From: Paracentrotus lividus
Taxonomy: Eukaryota > Echinodermata > Echinoidea > Camarodonta > Echinidae
Assembly (NCBI GenBank): GCA_940671915.1
Contig: CALNVZ010002100.1
Coordinates: 19,183,359 to 19,247,358, forward strand
Direction of reading: 5' to 3'
DNA length: 64,000 bases
Made by a program: the position numbers and the translations under genes
The notes under the pieces: model-generated
Told to the model about the DNA's origin: nothing
Databases searched by the model: none
The model's input: the letters and a program-made list of their open reading frames with translations, nothing else
Part shown: one piece after another, positions 12,700 through 24,779 of the stretch
How the letters are laid out: each line of letters starts with the position of its first letter
How positions within the stretch are numbered: the first letter of the stretch is position 1

Positions 12700-14425
12700 A
12701 AATGATTGAGATAATTAACCCTGGCGACTCAAAAATACCAAAAAGTCACAAAAAATAACTTTAGATCTTGATAATTGGATATGGCATAGATCTAACTTAT
12801 CTGCTTGGATGAAATTTAAGCTATATCTGGGAGATTACTCTTAAATTCATAAGTTGCACGATATTGCTTTCTTGGGTATAAAAGCTAATAACAATAAATT
12901 AAATGATTTTTTGAACCATTGGCCCTTGCACTCTATGTAATCAAATGCAATATCAATCCTGAAACACAAAACAAACAGTTAAAAAAGCCCCAGTAAACTG
13001 AATCCTTTATTTTCTGATAGCTGCAGCAAATGAATCTGACGATCACTCTGCTAATGAACTAGAGCGGATGGAACAAAGCCAATGCCTTGGGCTACCAGTT
13101 CTTCATTTAACGGCCAGTTGACCTAGATGCAGCCTGACCTTTCCCTGAAGGGCTCCCTCGGTCAGCAGATGTCCGATTCTAGGTCTTCCAAACAAATTAA
13201 GCCAACTGATTCAGGGAAAATGAAGAGGGTAATTAAGAAGTTGAGTGCAGGTTTAAGAAGAGGCATTTGGTATAATACAAGTGATGTGCCCAGAGTGTAG
13301 AGGGGTGAAGAAACAGTAACAGTTTCGGTATAGGCCTTTATTGATGGTTTACTAAATTTAAGGAGATACTTTTAATGGCTGTGTCCAACTTCGAAAGTTT
13401 ATTGATAGTAACAAGAGCACATTAAGGATATATGTTATAATGCCTTTCTGGCTCCAAAAATATTTGCAATTTGTCTGTTGAGGGCCAGAAAGGTCTTAGA
13501 GAGATCGCTGTAGAATCAGAAAGATGCCTTACTTGGCAAATTACCAGGTTCAAGAAGATTTGTAGACCTATAGATAGTCAGTAACTGTTATTGTTTGCTT
13601 CCTTTTTGGGGGGGAGGGGGGTCTAGTACATGAACCTTGCTTTACTCCTGTATCTCTATTCAAATGTAGTGATATAATAAATTAATAAGTAGTCTTGACC
13701 ATGAGATGGTATTATTTACCTACCTATCAAAGACCAGATAGCCTGTCTAGCTTAATTAAGTTTTGTAATACAGATAGTTTTCAGATCCAGGTGACCAGGT
13801 GTTGTGTACACTGATCACTTGAGACATTGGCATGACGTCAGTACTTGCTTCACTCCTTTAAGTCTTAAGTTCTCTTTACTCTTTCTATTACCTTTTTAAA
13901 GAGTACTTGGTCTCTAACGTTTCTCATGTTTCATATCGAGGGCTTTAACCTGTCTCATTTCACACAGAGTTAAAACGCCTTCTAGAAACACTAAACAAAA
14001 AGAAAGAACCCAAGTTTGTACTTATTAATATACAATCCCAATATTTATTTCCAACCTTTAATGCTGGTGTGAGAGGAATAGAAACTCAACAGTACTGCTT
14101 ATATCATGTATACATGTAGAGTAAAAGTAATTTTCATTATGCACAATACATTTTCATAACTCTTAAAACTGAAAGAGAAAAATATACCATTTTGTGCAAC
14201 AAATTAACTTGTAAAGAGTTGCATGCAACCCTCCTTCGTGTATTATGTAGCCTTCAATAAAACATGTTCACTGAGTGCAACAAGGATGTTACTTCTGGGT
14301 AAATAATGTCTTTCTTCCTCACTGGAGATGGATTACTTAAAAAAATTTATGCTTAAATATCAATGTTCATCATCGCAAACAGATTTTTATTAAGATTATT
14401 AATGTTTTTGCGCATTGATTTTGCT
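12700..14425. other. Non-coding, with a GC-richer block at 13020-13205
   Basis: Mostly unremarkable. 13020-13205 is less AT-rich than its surroundings, with no long homopolymers, and could be a conserved regulatory element. No exon is evident. Confidence 0.35.
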
Positions 14426-14430
14426 GGAGT

Positions 14431-14537
14431 TATATCGTCGGCCTCATGCCAGAAGGGCCTGAGCATTTTTAAAGCCCATTCATAATGTACACATACTAAA
14501 AACGGTAAGGCCCTTTTGGCATGAGGCCGACGATATA
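14431..14537. mobile_element. 107-bp element with about 30-bp terminal inverted repeats
   Basis: Left end TATATCGTCGGCCTCATGCC continues into AGAAGGGCCT. The right end is its complement, with AAAAGGGCCT as the variant. The ends abut TA dinucleotides. Compact hairpin-forming MITE. Confidence 0.75.
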
Positions 14538-14539
14538 CA

Positions 14540-16150
14540 GTTGTTAGCCAATTTGATATACATATAAGTCATATTCCCTGGTTTGGTCCGTTAGTTAAGA
14601 AATGTAATCAAACCAAAACAAACAAAAAATTGAATATCATTAAGAGGACAAAAAAGGACAAGAGCCCTGGGAGCCGCCATATGAAAACATCTCATCATTA
14701 ATTGATAGCAAAATCATTATACGGTCCAAATAAGAATCAACATTTTGATTTCAATGCTTAATTTGAAGTTAATAAGGTTGGAATAAAATTAACTCATTAT
14801 TTATTGAGGCATGTAAGTACACTATTACACACAGAGCAATGCAGTATTCACAACTTAGGCTATTATAAACCAATTAAGATAAGAAAAATGGACAAAGAGT
14901 CCACCTACTTCATCGATTCTAGATAATATCAATTAATTCTGAACAAGGAATTATCATATAATATTAATTACCAGGAGAGCTCTAAAAAGCCCCATCAAGT
15001 CTGGAGGGAGTCTTGAGGAATGGATCAATTTCTGCTGTGGGTAATTGCCATTGTTTGTTACCACGATCAATAAAAGCAATTGATAGGAGCGCTTAAACAT
15101 TCACCATATGTTCACTTTCTCTTCCATTCTGCTACATACATTGTAATACATCAAAGTTCCGGGTACAACATGAGAAAACAGCATGCTCGGTTTTTATACA
15201 GGTCAACGGAGCTCACTGTTCTAGATCTACAAGCAACTCTGTTGACTCTACCTTTGGATATGCAAGAAGACAAATATGTATTTTACCAAGACATGTTTGC
15301 TGCTATTTTAATAATCAATACATGTTCTCATTAAAAGCATGTAATATGATGGTGAGACATCTGATAGATTATAAAGTAAAATAAGGAGGACTTGCACATA
15401 CACACACACATACATGTATAAAGGTACAAAGAATGGATGTATCTACATGTATGTTTCCATTTTATGCCAAATCTTGAGCTTTAGTAATGGGATTTTAAAT
15501 TGAAGAGGTTGATTGATTCTATTTTTTTTTTTAAATCATGTTTTAATGTAGGTTTACAAAAGAATTGCAAAAAGTCCTATTTAATAGAAACCACAAGTCT
15601 GAATTACAGACATAAACCAGATGAAATGCACATATATGATGTGATTCACCTTTTTAAATTTGAGAATCTTTCTCTGTTCATCACTAAACTTAAAATGCAT
15701 ATTTTTAACATAAAATTATTCAATAACTCTCAAAGATCTGCAGCATAGCTTAAACTTGAGAGTGTTTTTTTTTTCTTTACATGGTTCTATAATTTTATCA
15801 AATCAACAAAGGCAACGGGTGTGGCACAACCACCCCCTAAAAAGCATTTTGTTCACAAATTCGTTCTTTGTTTTGTTTTTTTGTTTTTTTTTTTTTTGGG
15901 GGGGCTTGATTTTATTTCTCTAATTTAATAGATGTTATAGTGACGGTTTTGAGAGTACAAGCATTAACAACAGACATGGATGGTCATTGAATAATTACAT
16001 TTGTCATTGCCATATGGTAAATGCATTTATCTATCTATATTCATTTTAATAATTGTCAACCATATGTTCAATAAAAAACTGAATAATTTTGTAACTTCAT
16101 CCTCAAATGATAAATTGGCATCAGCATACTATGATTAATGTATTGACATG
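14540..16150. other. AT-rich non-coding
   Basis: Nothing recognised except a T-run followed by a G-run at about 15885-15904. Confidence 0.45.
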
Positions 16151-16156
16151 TATATT

Positions 16157-16189
16157 ATCTCTCCTCTCTCAATCCCCGATCTCTCTATT

Positions 16190-16221
<32 letters not shown>

Positions 16222-16390
16222 CGCTTCTTTCTTTCTCTTCCTGCTCTGTTTGAGTCTGTGTGCCTCTCATCTTCTTACTTCTCGACATCTACCCCGTTTT
16301 ATCCCCACACTGTCTCACTCTCTACTTTCTACCCCCTCTTTTGCTCTTTCTCTCTCTATTTCTCTCATGTCTATTTCTTTCCCAACTCAA
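16157..16390 (+). repeat. CT-rich low-complexity tract
   Basis: Includes an almost pure (CT)n at about 16189-16220. A 99-codon open frame across it is low-complexity L/S/F and not a gene. Confidence 0.85.
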
Positions 16391-16439
16391 TATCTTCATG
16401 ACTTCCTAGTCATCTCTACATCATCCTGCACAATAACTG

Positions 16440-18260
16440 CCCTCTGAAACACAATGAGCTATAATCTCAGAAACTTCACTTCTTGACAATTGGACACTTT
16501 GCTATTATTGCCAGCTGAAGAGTATGCATCTCCACAGCGATGGCCGTCTTACGTTATTGAATTACAAGTAGAGTGCCAAGACAGCATGGCATGTCTGCAC
16601 CACACGTACAATCCAAAGCATGAAGAACTGTCAAGTACAATGCGGACATATATTATCCCCATAAGCTTACATCTCGCTCCGTAAGCATCAAATTATTGCG
16701 TGCAATGTCAAAATCACAAATGGCTTCTTCATCAACGTTCCAACAAACCCTCTTTATACCATTACCCCATATCACAATTAACTATGTGTATCATATCTTC
16801 ACCTAGCAGTCTGCCGGTGATTTTACGACTGTCGGGGGTTAAGACGAATCCAAATTATGCAGCTCACTGTCGGAAACGAGCAGAATGCAACAGGTTATCT
16901 CTTTAATCCCATCTCAATGCACGTGGGATGGGATTGTTTTGTGTCCCGGTGAACAGCATGTCGGTATGTTGACATTACATCTTCCTCATACACTCTTCCT
17001 CTCAGTGTAAGGAAGAATCATCTGAGTTGGATTGGAAACCAAGGCGGCACCTGGACATGTGCGAATGTCAACAACCAAGATGACATTGTTATGGGTATGC
17101 AGGTTAACACTCTCTATCCATGCTGAATACACGGTACATGCATGTAGTACAGACCACCATTCATAATTATAAAAACTTGATAATAATTTTGCACTTTGGA
17201 TTTATACACGTCCATTGGAGATGAAGTAAGGATCACAACAGAAAGTTAAACCCTCTTAAAATGTCTTGATTTTCTGAATATTAGATTGACTTTTCAGTGG
17301 CAGCTTGCACAGAAAACAGTGAGGGAAAAACAAAAAACAAGACTGTTAAAGAACATTCTTGTCACAACACAAGCTAATGGAAATCTACTAAAAGATGTTA
17401 TTGGTCTATTATATGGAAAAATAATTGCTGGATTAGGGTCAAGTCCAATCACATTTTGAGGGCAGATATATATAAAATAAATCCTTGACATAATATGATT
17501 GATTTGTTTATTCAGTCCACAAACAGGGCAAGAGTGCATGTCTGTAAATACATGCAATTTAAGATAAACTGGCCAAAGTCATGAATATTATAGAAGCAAA
17601 AAAAAAAGGGGGGGAAGAAATTCGCTGGATAAAGATGTCAATTTGACAATATAAAATGACATTTTAAAATTGCCTTTACTACAAAGCAGAAAAAAGAAAA
17701 AGAAAATGAAAGAAAGTATGCTAAAAATACTTAATATATATCAACGCCTGTTTAATTAAAGTTACAGAGAACTTATCCCTTTCTATTACGATAAGATGCT
17801 AAACATTTACAACATTTCTATCTTCTGCAACAAAAATATATGTAGCGAATTAATTTGGAGAAAACAGAATATTTCATGAAGCCTGCAATATTTTTTTTTT
17901 TTTACAAAAAAAAGTACCAAAACCACCAAAAAATGAACCATTTGCATCTCTACATGTATCAATAGGTACATGAAACAAAACTCTGTTGTTGGTATTAATT
18001 AAATTCGAAAATAAAATTAGAGTGTTAAAAAGCTCTATACTGCTATACTTGTATATATGGGTTAAGAGACCAAGCCTCTCCAACATCTTCTTGGTTATAA
18101 GGAAAAATACTCATGCCTTCTTCATGCACTGGCATCGTCTTCAGAAACGTGACCCTTCGTTAAGTGATTGGGAGAAAGAGAGCCCTTGATGGCATCAAAG
18201 AAAACTGTTGATGGTCTAGATTAGGAGCATGAAAGCATCCCATCTAGGTGATTCCTCATC
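16440..18260. other. Non-coding, possible regulatory patch at 16440-17000
   Basis: 16440-17000 is less AT-rich and contains a palindromic AATCCCATC...GATGGGATT pair around CACGTG. The rest shows nothing identifiable. Confidence 0.35.
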
Positions 18261-18270
18261 AGCACAAAGT

Positions 18271-18900
18271 TGAGAGATAAACCCCATTATTATCTAGGGT
18301 GTTTTTATTTTGTGCGATATTATGCCATATTGCACAGTCTACAGTTTGAGCCATCTGAATAATGATCATAATAATTATTGCTATACTTCATGGAATACCA
18401 GAATATTCCTGGTATTATTATTATTATTATAATTATCATCTGAATTATCCTGTTATTTTGCATAAAAGTCAACAAAGTGTAGAGATAACCCCCATTATCA
18501 TCTAGGGCGTTTTATTTTGAGCAATATTATGCCATATTACAAGGTCTAATATAAGTACTGCTTTTCACAGTTTGTGCCTTCTAAATAATGATAATAGATA
18601 ATAATAATTATGGCAATACTTCACGGGATAACAGAATATTCCTGGTATCCCAGTCTGAGCCATCCTATATAACTATTATCCTCTGAATTATCATGTAATT
18701 TTGCATAAAAAGTCAATCTGCATCAGATCTAATTGCACAATAGCAAGCTGTGCTACTGTTTAGCCTCTTCTTCACCAGGCCAAAGTTGAGAGATAACCAA
18801 CTATTTCTGATCTTACAAATTAGCCCAATCAGAGAATACTATGTTTATCCTTTTAAATGTCCTGTTATTTTGCAAGAAAAGTCAGCCCACATCAACTTAG
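18271..18900 (+). repeat. Degenerate tandem repeat, about 2.5 copies
   Basis: Units begin GAGATAA(A/C)CCCC, with ATTATCATCTAGGGYGTTTT in the first two, and end TAATTTTGCATAAAAGTCA-like. Starts are at about 18273, 18482 and 18788, and units also share CAGAATATTCCTGGTAT. Confidence 0.8.
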
Positions 18901-18904
18901 ATCA

Positions 18905-19460
18905 GTGGTGGATAAAGACAGGGGCGCATAGTCACTCTTTAGCAGGTTTTGGCTTATTACCCTTACTAGCGGGCTAATTCTAAACTTCTGACTAATAAAG
19001 GGACACCTATACTGTTGACCTATTCTACACTGATGGTTGAATTTTCTACATAAAGGTGTCAAAGGCAAAAGAGACATACCAGGCAAATCTGTCCGACTGG
19101 TGTATGTAAATGTAAAATGCAGACATCATACATGTAGCTTTTAAACACGAGCAGTCAAGCATGCAGCTATAGCCATTGTAATAATCATATATTTTTAGCT
19201 TAACTTTTGGGGCAAAGTTTTACCAATCATTTATTTTTTCCTCAGTTAAAACGTACCTTTAAAATGCAATTTAGTCTTGTCACATGAATGATCACTTCAA
19301 TTTGTATCAAAACATCATGGGATACGGGGCTTTCCCCTGAAATTTCTCTTGCCAAAAATGCACAGAAAGTGATATACTTGTAAAATGTTTACCCGCAAGG
19401 AAAAACTTAAAATGTGACATTATTAAGAAAAAGAGGAGGATATATCTACAATCCTTTCAA
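18905..19460. other. Non-coding, nothing recognised
   Basis: No element or exon identified. Confidence 0.45.
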
Positions 19461-19465
19461 GATCA

Positions 19466-19614
19466 GGGGGTGTTTCATGAAAGGACTTGTCGGACGTTTT
19501 ATCCGACAAACTGGCTGTTACTAAGGCTACTGAAATGCTTCCTGCATCTGAATTGGCTTGGAGAGCAATTGCGGTTATTATGTCCGGACACAGTCCTTCG
19601 ATTGAAATGCCCCC
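19466..19614. mobile_element. MITE with GGGGGYRTTTCA ends
   Basis: Left end GGGGGTGTTTCATGAAAGGA followed by CTTGTCGGAC. The right end reads on the other strand GGGGCATTTCAATCGAAGGA followed by CTGTGTCCGGAC. 149 bp, with an internal TTATCCGACAA. Confidence 0.72.
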
Positions 19615-21225
19615 AGGCCGTAATCAAATCAACCACTTTTTGTAAGATAAAGTTAAGTCAACAATTAGAATAAAATAAACACTTCTGAGACCAAAGTTAA
19701 GGTATGAACCATTATATTAAATGATCCTTGCATTGGTCCAATGAGCTTCGCATGGGCTTGAAAAAGGGCAAGCATATGTTTGGTGAGCCACTTTATAATT
19801 TTACTGTATAATTAATTTTGACGTTCCATTAAAATTCAGAGTGAACTTTACATTGTTGTAAGATTGCAATCTATTGTCATCTTCTAAAATATTCAACAAT
19901 GTTAACAAGCTAAAAACTTTGATGATGCGTCAACTTGACATTTTTATTTCCTTCTTTGTTGATTCTAAACTTTCTTGTAGTTGTGGGGGTGATGAACTAG
20001 CGATCACTCCCCCAGTAAAAAAAAAAAAAACATTTTCCTGACGGCCGCGATCCGGGTGAACATACGATGTCGAGTTAATACTCTTTAACCAGTCATCAGA
20101 TGGATCTACATAGCAACAATAATTCACTGCAGGATGTCTGAAGATTAGGGAGTAGCAGCATTGCATTGTTCCAGTTTTTCTGATTTAAAATGCAATTAAT
20201 ATTGCACTATCGAGATCCTTTGTCATCTTTTGGTTTCGACACGCTCTCAAAGTCACTTGATATCCCATCTGGCCCCCACGCCATTAACTGACTGACATCT
20301 GTAAAAACCCCAGTATAATACAGTGCGACTTTGAAATCTATGCCATAATTCTCCAGACATCATACGATGTTTGGTGTTATCTCCCAGCCTGCCAAATTCA
20401 CAACAAGTCAATCTACAAGGGAATCAACAATGAATTGTTCATCTATCATAAATGTTCCTGTATTGTTATGCTCGAACAGAATGTTAGCTTTGGTACTTCT
20501 TAGGTCAACTGTAATTGTGCAACCTAATGCCTTCTGTATTGCATGATGCTTTTGCAGTTTGACGAAATTAGACTGAGCAATTATACCTTTGTATCACCAA
20601 CCTTACTAGAAGATTTGTCTATTTATTCAAAACTTTCCCTATCACTTAGATTAGCATAGCTCGGTGAAAGGGAATTTTCAGAGCGGCTAGTACATGCTAA
20701 GTATTACAATTTTGATCGCATTGCTCGTTAATCTGGATGATGTTCATCTGAAGAAGAATTAAAACAACTAATGCGCTATTGAACATATGATACTGTCTAT
20801 ATGCATATTATTTGGAAAATTATTAAAACTAGAATACGAGTTCTCATGCAACAAGATTAACATGGGCATGCAAAGAGTTAAAAGCATGTCCTAATATTGT
20901 AGTGGACCCAGCCGAGAATTGACTCAACAACACGTACTTCCTCAACATACATTCTTATTCTGATCCATAGCAGAGGTTTTACGAGCCCAATACAAGTGTT
21001 ATCTTTGGTTGATGCACCTCAATCAAACTTGACTCTACTTTTACAATAGTTCTGTTGAACTCGCCCAATACTGTGGACCTCGCTGCCCAATACTCCGAAA
21101 TATTGGGCAGCTAAGAGGGGGAATCCCCATGCAGCGACGCGTGCAATTCATTTATCTTAATTCCTTTTGTTACGTCACCAATCACTTCAGCCCGATCTTT
21201 GAGCTAGGCCTACGCGTCAACATGA
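19615..21225. other. Non-coding, nothing recognised
   Basis: No clear exon. A short palindrome GCCCAATACTCCGAAATATTGGGC is at about 21087-21110. Confidence 0.45.
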
Positions 21226-21259
21226 ATTGGCGCGACTTATTTGTACGCTCAGTTATATT

Positions 21260-21550
21260 TTAGCAATTTTTTTTAAAATTTCTATTTTTTTATTTAATTT
21301 CATTTTTTGGGGCGGGGCAATTAATTTTTTTCTGTGGCGCCATTTCTTTTTTGGAAGGTGGTCTGTTTTTGGGGGCCACTTGCTATTGTTGGGGGGCCCA
21401 ATTTTTTCATGATAAATAAAAAGAAAACAAAAAGAGAAAAGGAAAAGAAAAGAAAGAATAAAAATTTGGAGGGCATTTTTTTTTTTTTTTGGGGGGACGG
21501 GGGGCATTTCGGCGGCATTATTATTATTACCTTTTTTTTTTCTTTTTATT
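21260..21550 (+). repeat. T/G homopolymer-rich low-complexity region
   Basis: Alternating T-runs and G-runs with an A/G-rich middle (21415-21470). Open frames on both strands are artefacts of composition. Confidence 0.8.
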
Positions 21551-21639
21551 TATTTTCAAAGTATATTGTATTCCGAACAAAATTGTGGTGGTTTGGGGTT
21601 GAGAATCCTAATTAAATGATAAAAAATTGTGATTTAAAA

Positions 21640-24230
21640 AAATGTGGGGGCGCCTATTTGTAATAATCCTCTGTATGATAATATTAAGAATATTTAGAAT
21701 GTCCTATTCTTCGGTCAAATACAAGAGAGGTATACTTGAACTCGCTTTCTCGAAACATATTGGTACTCGTCTTCGACTCGTCCAATATTTGTGCAAAGCT
21801 CGTCCAATATTCCTTGTATCAACCTCAAGGCCATCCAATATTCTATAAATATGACATAGCAGGAGGAACCACGGCCTGACCAGTCTAAAAGCATCTTCTG
21901 AACAGACAAACAATATGTGCTGTACATGATTTGAGATTCAGAGATACATGTAGCATACTAAATTCAAACAGACTTGAATACAATGCAATGCTACATGACC
22001 ATATTGAACAATTATATTTGTAAACACAAAGACATATTGTCAGTGGGGTAATAAAACCTTGTATCTCAAAAATGTCAAATGTTCAGGGGAGCGAAAAAAC
22101 ATGGCGGCCAATACATTATAACCTAGGGATCGCCTTTTCCTTTGACACACTGTGGTGGCTTCTTTTTTCTTTTTTTTTTTGAGGGGGGGGGGATAAGAGA
22201 GCTGAGATTTTAACAAGATATCACTTGACTGATTACCTGGATATAAACACAAAAAAAGTAGTTTTCTCCAAAATTTGAGATACTAAGTTTTTATCACCCA
22301 CCGATGATACATGTATGGGTAAATAAGAATAATAACAATAATAATGAGACTTATACCGCGCCAAATCCACTCTGTAGAGTGCTCTAGGCGCTTTTTAGGA
22401 TATTATAAGGAAATTAAGAAGAATTGGAACAGAATGTTGTTTTGAGGTATTGTTTGAGGTCTTTGAAAAGAACTTGCAATTTCTAGAATAAAACATCCTT
22501 TTCCCGCTCTCAATATGATATCTCTTTATCTGTGTATTAATGTATCTTCAATCAATGTATTATGCCGCAATAAAAGCTCACAATTATTTGAAATCTAGAT
22601 ACAATGTATGTATGCAGAAGAATGTGTTTACATTCTTATGGGCTACTTAAGATTCTTTTCAATTTAATTTTTTTCCCCTTCAATTTTGAAGAACAAAACA
22701 AAACATTCATTCAATTGAGGCCAGAGCTATACTACTTGTTATAATTCTACATGTATTTATGCCATGGATATAATTTAATTATTATCAATGATTCTCACTT
22801 CATATTCAGAAAAGAACTTCATAAAGTGGAAATACATAGGATGTATTCTGTACTTCAAATTATATGTTTGTTTGTTTTTTCTTAATTTAATCTGAGCCAT
22901 CAACTAATGAACAATACATAGGCCCTATCTGTTGCAGAGTGAAAGCAGAAAAAACATGATATTAGCATAGAATCTCAAATACAACTGAATAATTGTCCAA
23001 TTTACATGTAGCTTCCCTTGTTCTGTTTAAACTGTAGAAATATACATACTTCAATGATTCAGATTAAAGAACATGTGACATAAATATAGTAACTGACTTG
23101 TTGTTTAGAGATAAAGCATAGTATTGGCCCTTTGGAAATATGAAAGCCTGTTCATTCCTAAATTACCCCGAGTTTTTCTCAGGAAACATAGCTGACACGT
23201 AGGTGCCTTTTTCGTGAATCAGCAAGTAATACTTCATGTACATGCATGCACAACACTCTATGGTTTTCATCGAATTTGCGAAAGTTGCACTGTGCAAATC
23301 TTGTTTATTGTTTAGCAAAATTAATAATTATTTTCATCTGGGCGCCTCGCTCTTGAGTGTTATCAACATGTTTTTTTTTTGTTTTTTTATGTTGTTGTCT
23401 GGTGCGGTGTTGTTGTTTTGTTTATTTTTTTTTTAAGAAAAAGATAATATTAATTCTGGTGCAACAGGAATATCTTTTCAGGTATCTCATGCTCGTTGTC
23501 AGGATGCTGTATTGGGCACATTAAATACTCAAACAGATCAATGAAACATAGATACAATTTCTCTTCAAGTTTAGAAACTACATTGTGTGTCATATGGCAA
23601 ACTGTTATTCTATTACAGAAAGATCTCAAGGATAACTTTTGTCAGCTTTCTTGTTGTGCAAAGCAAAATATAAAGAAAACTGCACGAAGTATTAAATGTC
23701 CAACTAAAGTGAAATGATCCATAAATAGAATGTTCCAGAGGAAAAACATACTTTAGAAAATTCCAAGTAATGTCTACCACAAAAGAACATTCCTTTTAGC
23801 ACATGAATGTTGCTGAGACATTGACAGATCTTGTTTCGAAATAGCAATTTCCCTATCCTTGTGCATTCATGTGCACCTCAGGCAAATCTATCACTTAAAA
23901 CTTGTTTCCAACCGACAAAAAAGCTTTTACATTCCAAAGAGAGAAACATAGGGAGGTCACAATGTGGCATACATTTTATGTTGAAAAAAAGAGCTTAATG
24001 CGTACAAAACAAGTATATCATATAACGATTTATTACTAATACTTGTTTTGGGAAAAGACAGAGGGAACTTCCCTCTCTATAACTAAAGTAAAGCATGTTG
24101 CCAAGGTCTAAAGAAAATCATACTCCAAAGATGTACATTTCTTGCAACAAAAAAAAAAGTGTCAGATGTGTCATGTGGTATTTTAGTATGTTGCACAACA
24201 TTGGACAAATATAGGCCTACAGACCTTGAG
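21640..24230. other. AT-rich non-coding
   Basis: CCAATATT occurs several times at 21780-21842. A T-run then G-run is at 22163-22192 and an AAT-type repeat at 22326-22395. Otherwise nothing recognised. Confidence 0.45.
22326..22395 (+). repeat. AAT-prefixed GCGC interspersed repeat, short copy
   Basis: AATAATAACAATAATAATGA followed by ACTTATACCGCGCC and TCTAGGCGCTTTTTAGG; a partial relative of 11520-11735. Confidence 0.55.
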
Positions 24231-24235
24231 TAAAG

Positions 24236-24490
24236 GTCTTTCAGTGGTCTTGGTCATCTTTCAGAGATCTTGATTAATCTTTCAAAGATCTCTGTCAGTA
24301 CGTCACATGATCTTGTAGTGAGCTCTCAATAGTCTTGTATTGGTCTTTTCGTAATATTTTAGCTGTCTGCAAGGTACCACTGAGAGCTTGCTAGACATTT
24401 TTTATTTTATTTTTTTACTTTGCAAAGTTCTCTTTCAGGGGTTTTTCAGAGCCATTGATCTGCAAATTTCAGAGATCTAGTAGACTGTTG
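24236..24490 (+). repeat. Internally repetitive GATCTT/GGTCTT block
   Basis: More than ten occurrences of GGTCTT, GATCTT, AGATCT or TCAGAGATC-like words in about 250 bp with irregular spacing. Degenerate simple tandem array. Confidence 0.55.
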
Positions 24491-24593
24491 AAAGACCTTG
24501 CCAATTCTGCCACTTGCTACAATGGAAGTTGAAGAATGCCTTTCGATTTCATGGTGAGGATCAATGCACAATATGCTGTCTTAGGCGACTTAC

Positions 24594-24775
24594 CAAAAGA
24601 TAAAGCCGCGGCCTTCTGCGTGAATGCCGTACAACGGCGCTTTAAACCGGATGTACTAACCTCCTCCAATTAAGTCAATGGAAGAATAATAGGGGAACGG
24701 TATATCCAGCATTTAATCCCGCTCTGCGGTGTTCACGAAGGGGGCGGCGGCGACTTTAGCTTTTGGTAAGGGGCC
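24594..24775. mobile_element. CTTACCAAAAG-ended TIR element
   Basis: Left GGCGACTTACCAAAAGATAA, right complement GGCCCCTTACCAAAAGCTAA. The internal CCGGATGTACT and TATATCCAG are shared with 42474-42651 and 58957-59133. Confidence 0.68.
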
Positions 24776-24779
24776 TTAA

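Noticed and set aside
21253..21615. Overlapping open frames on both strands
   Set aside because: They arise from T- and G-homopolymers and encode K/F/P/G-rich nonsense.
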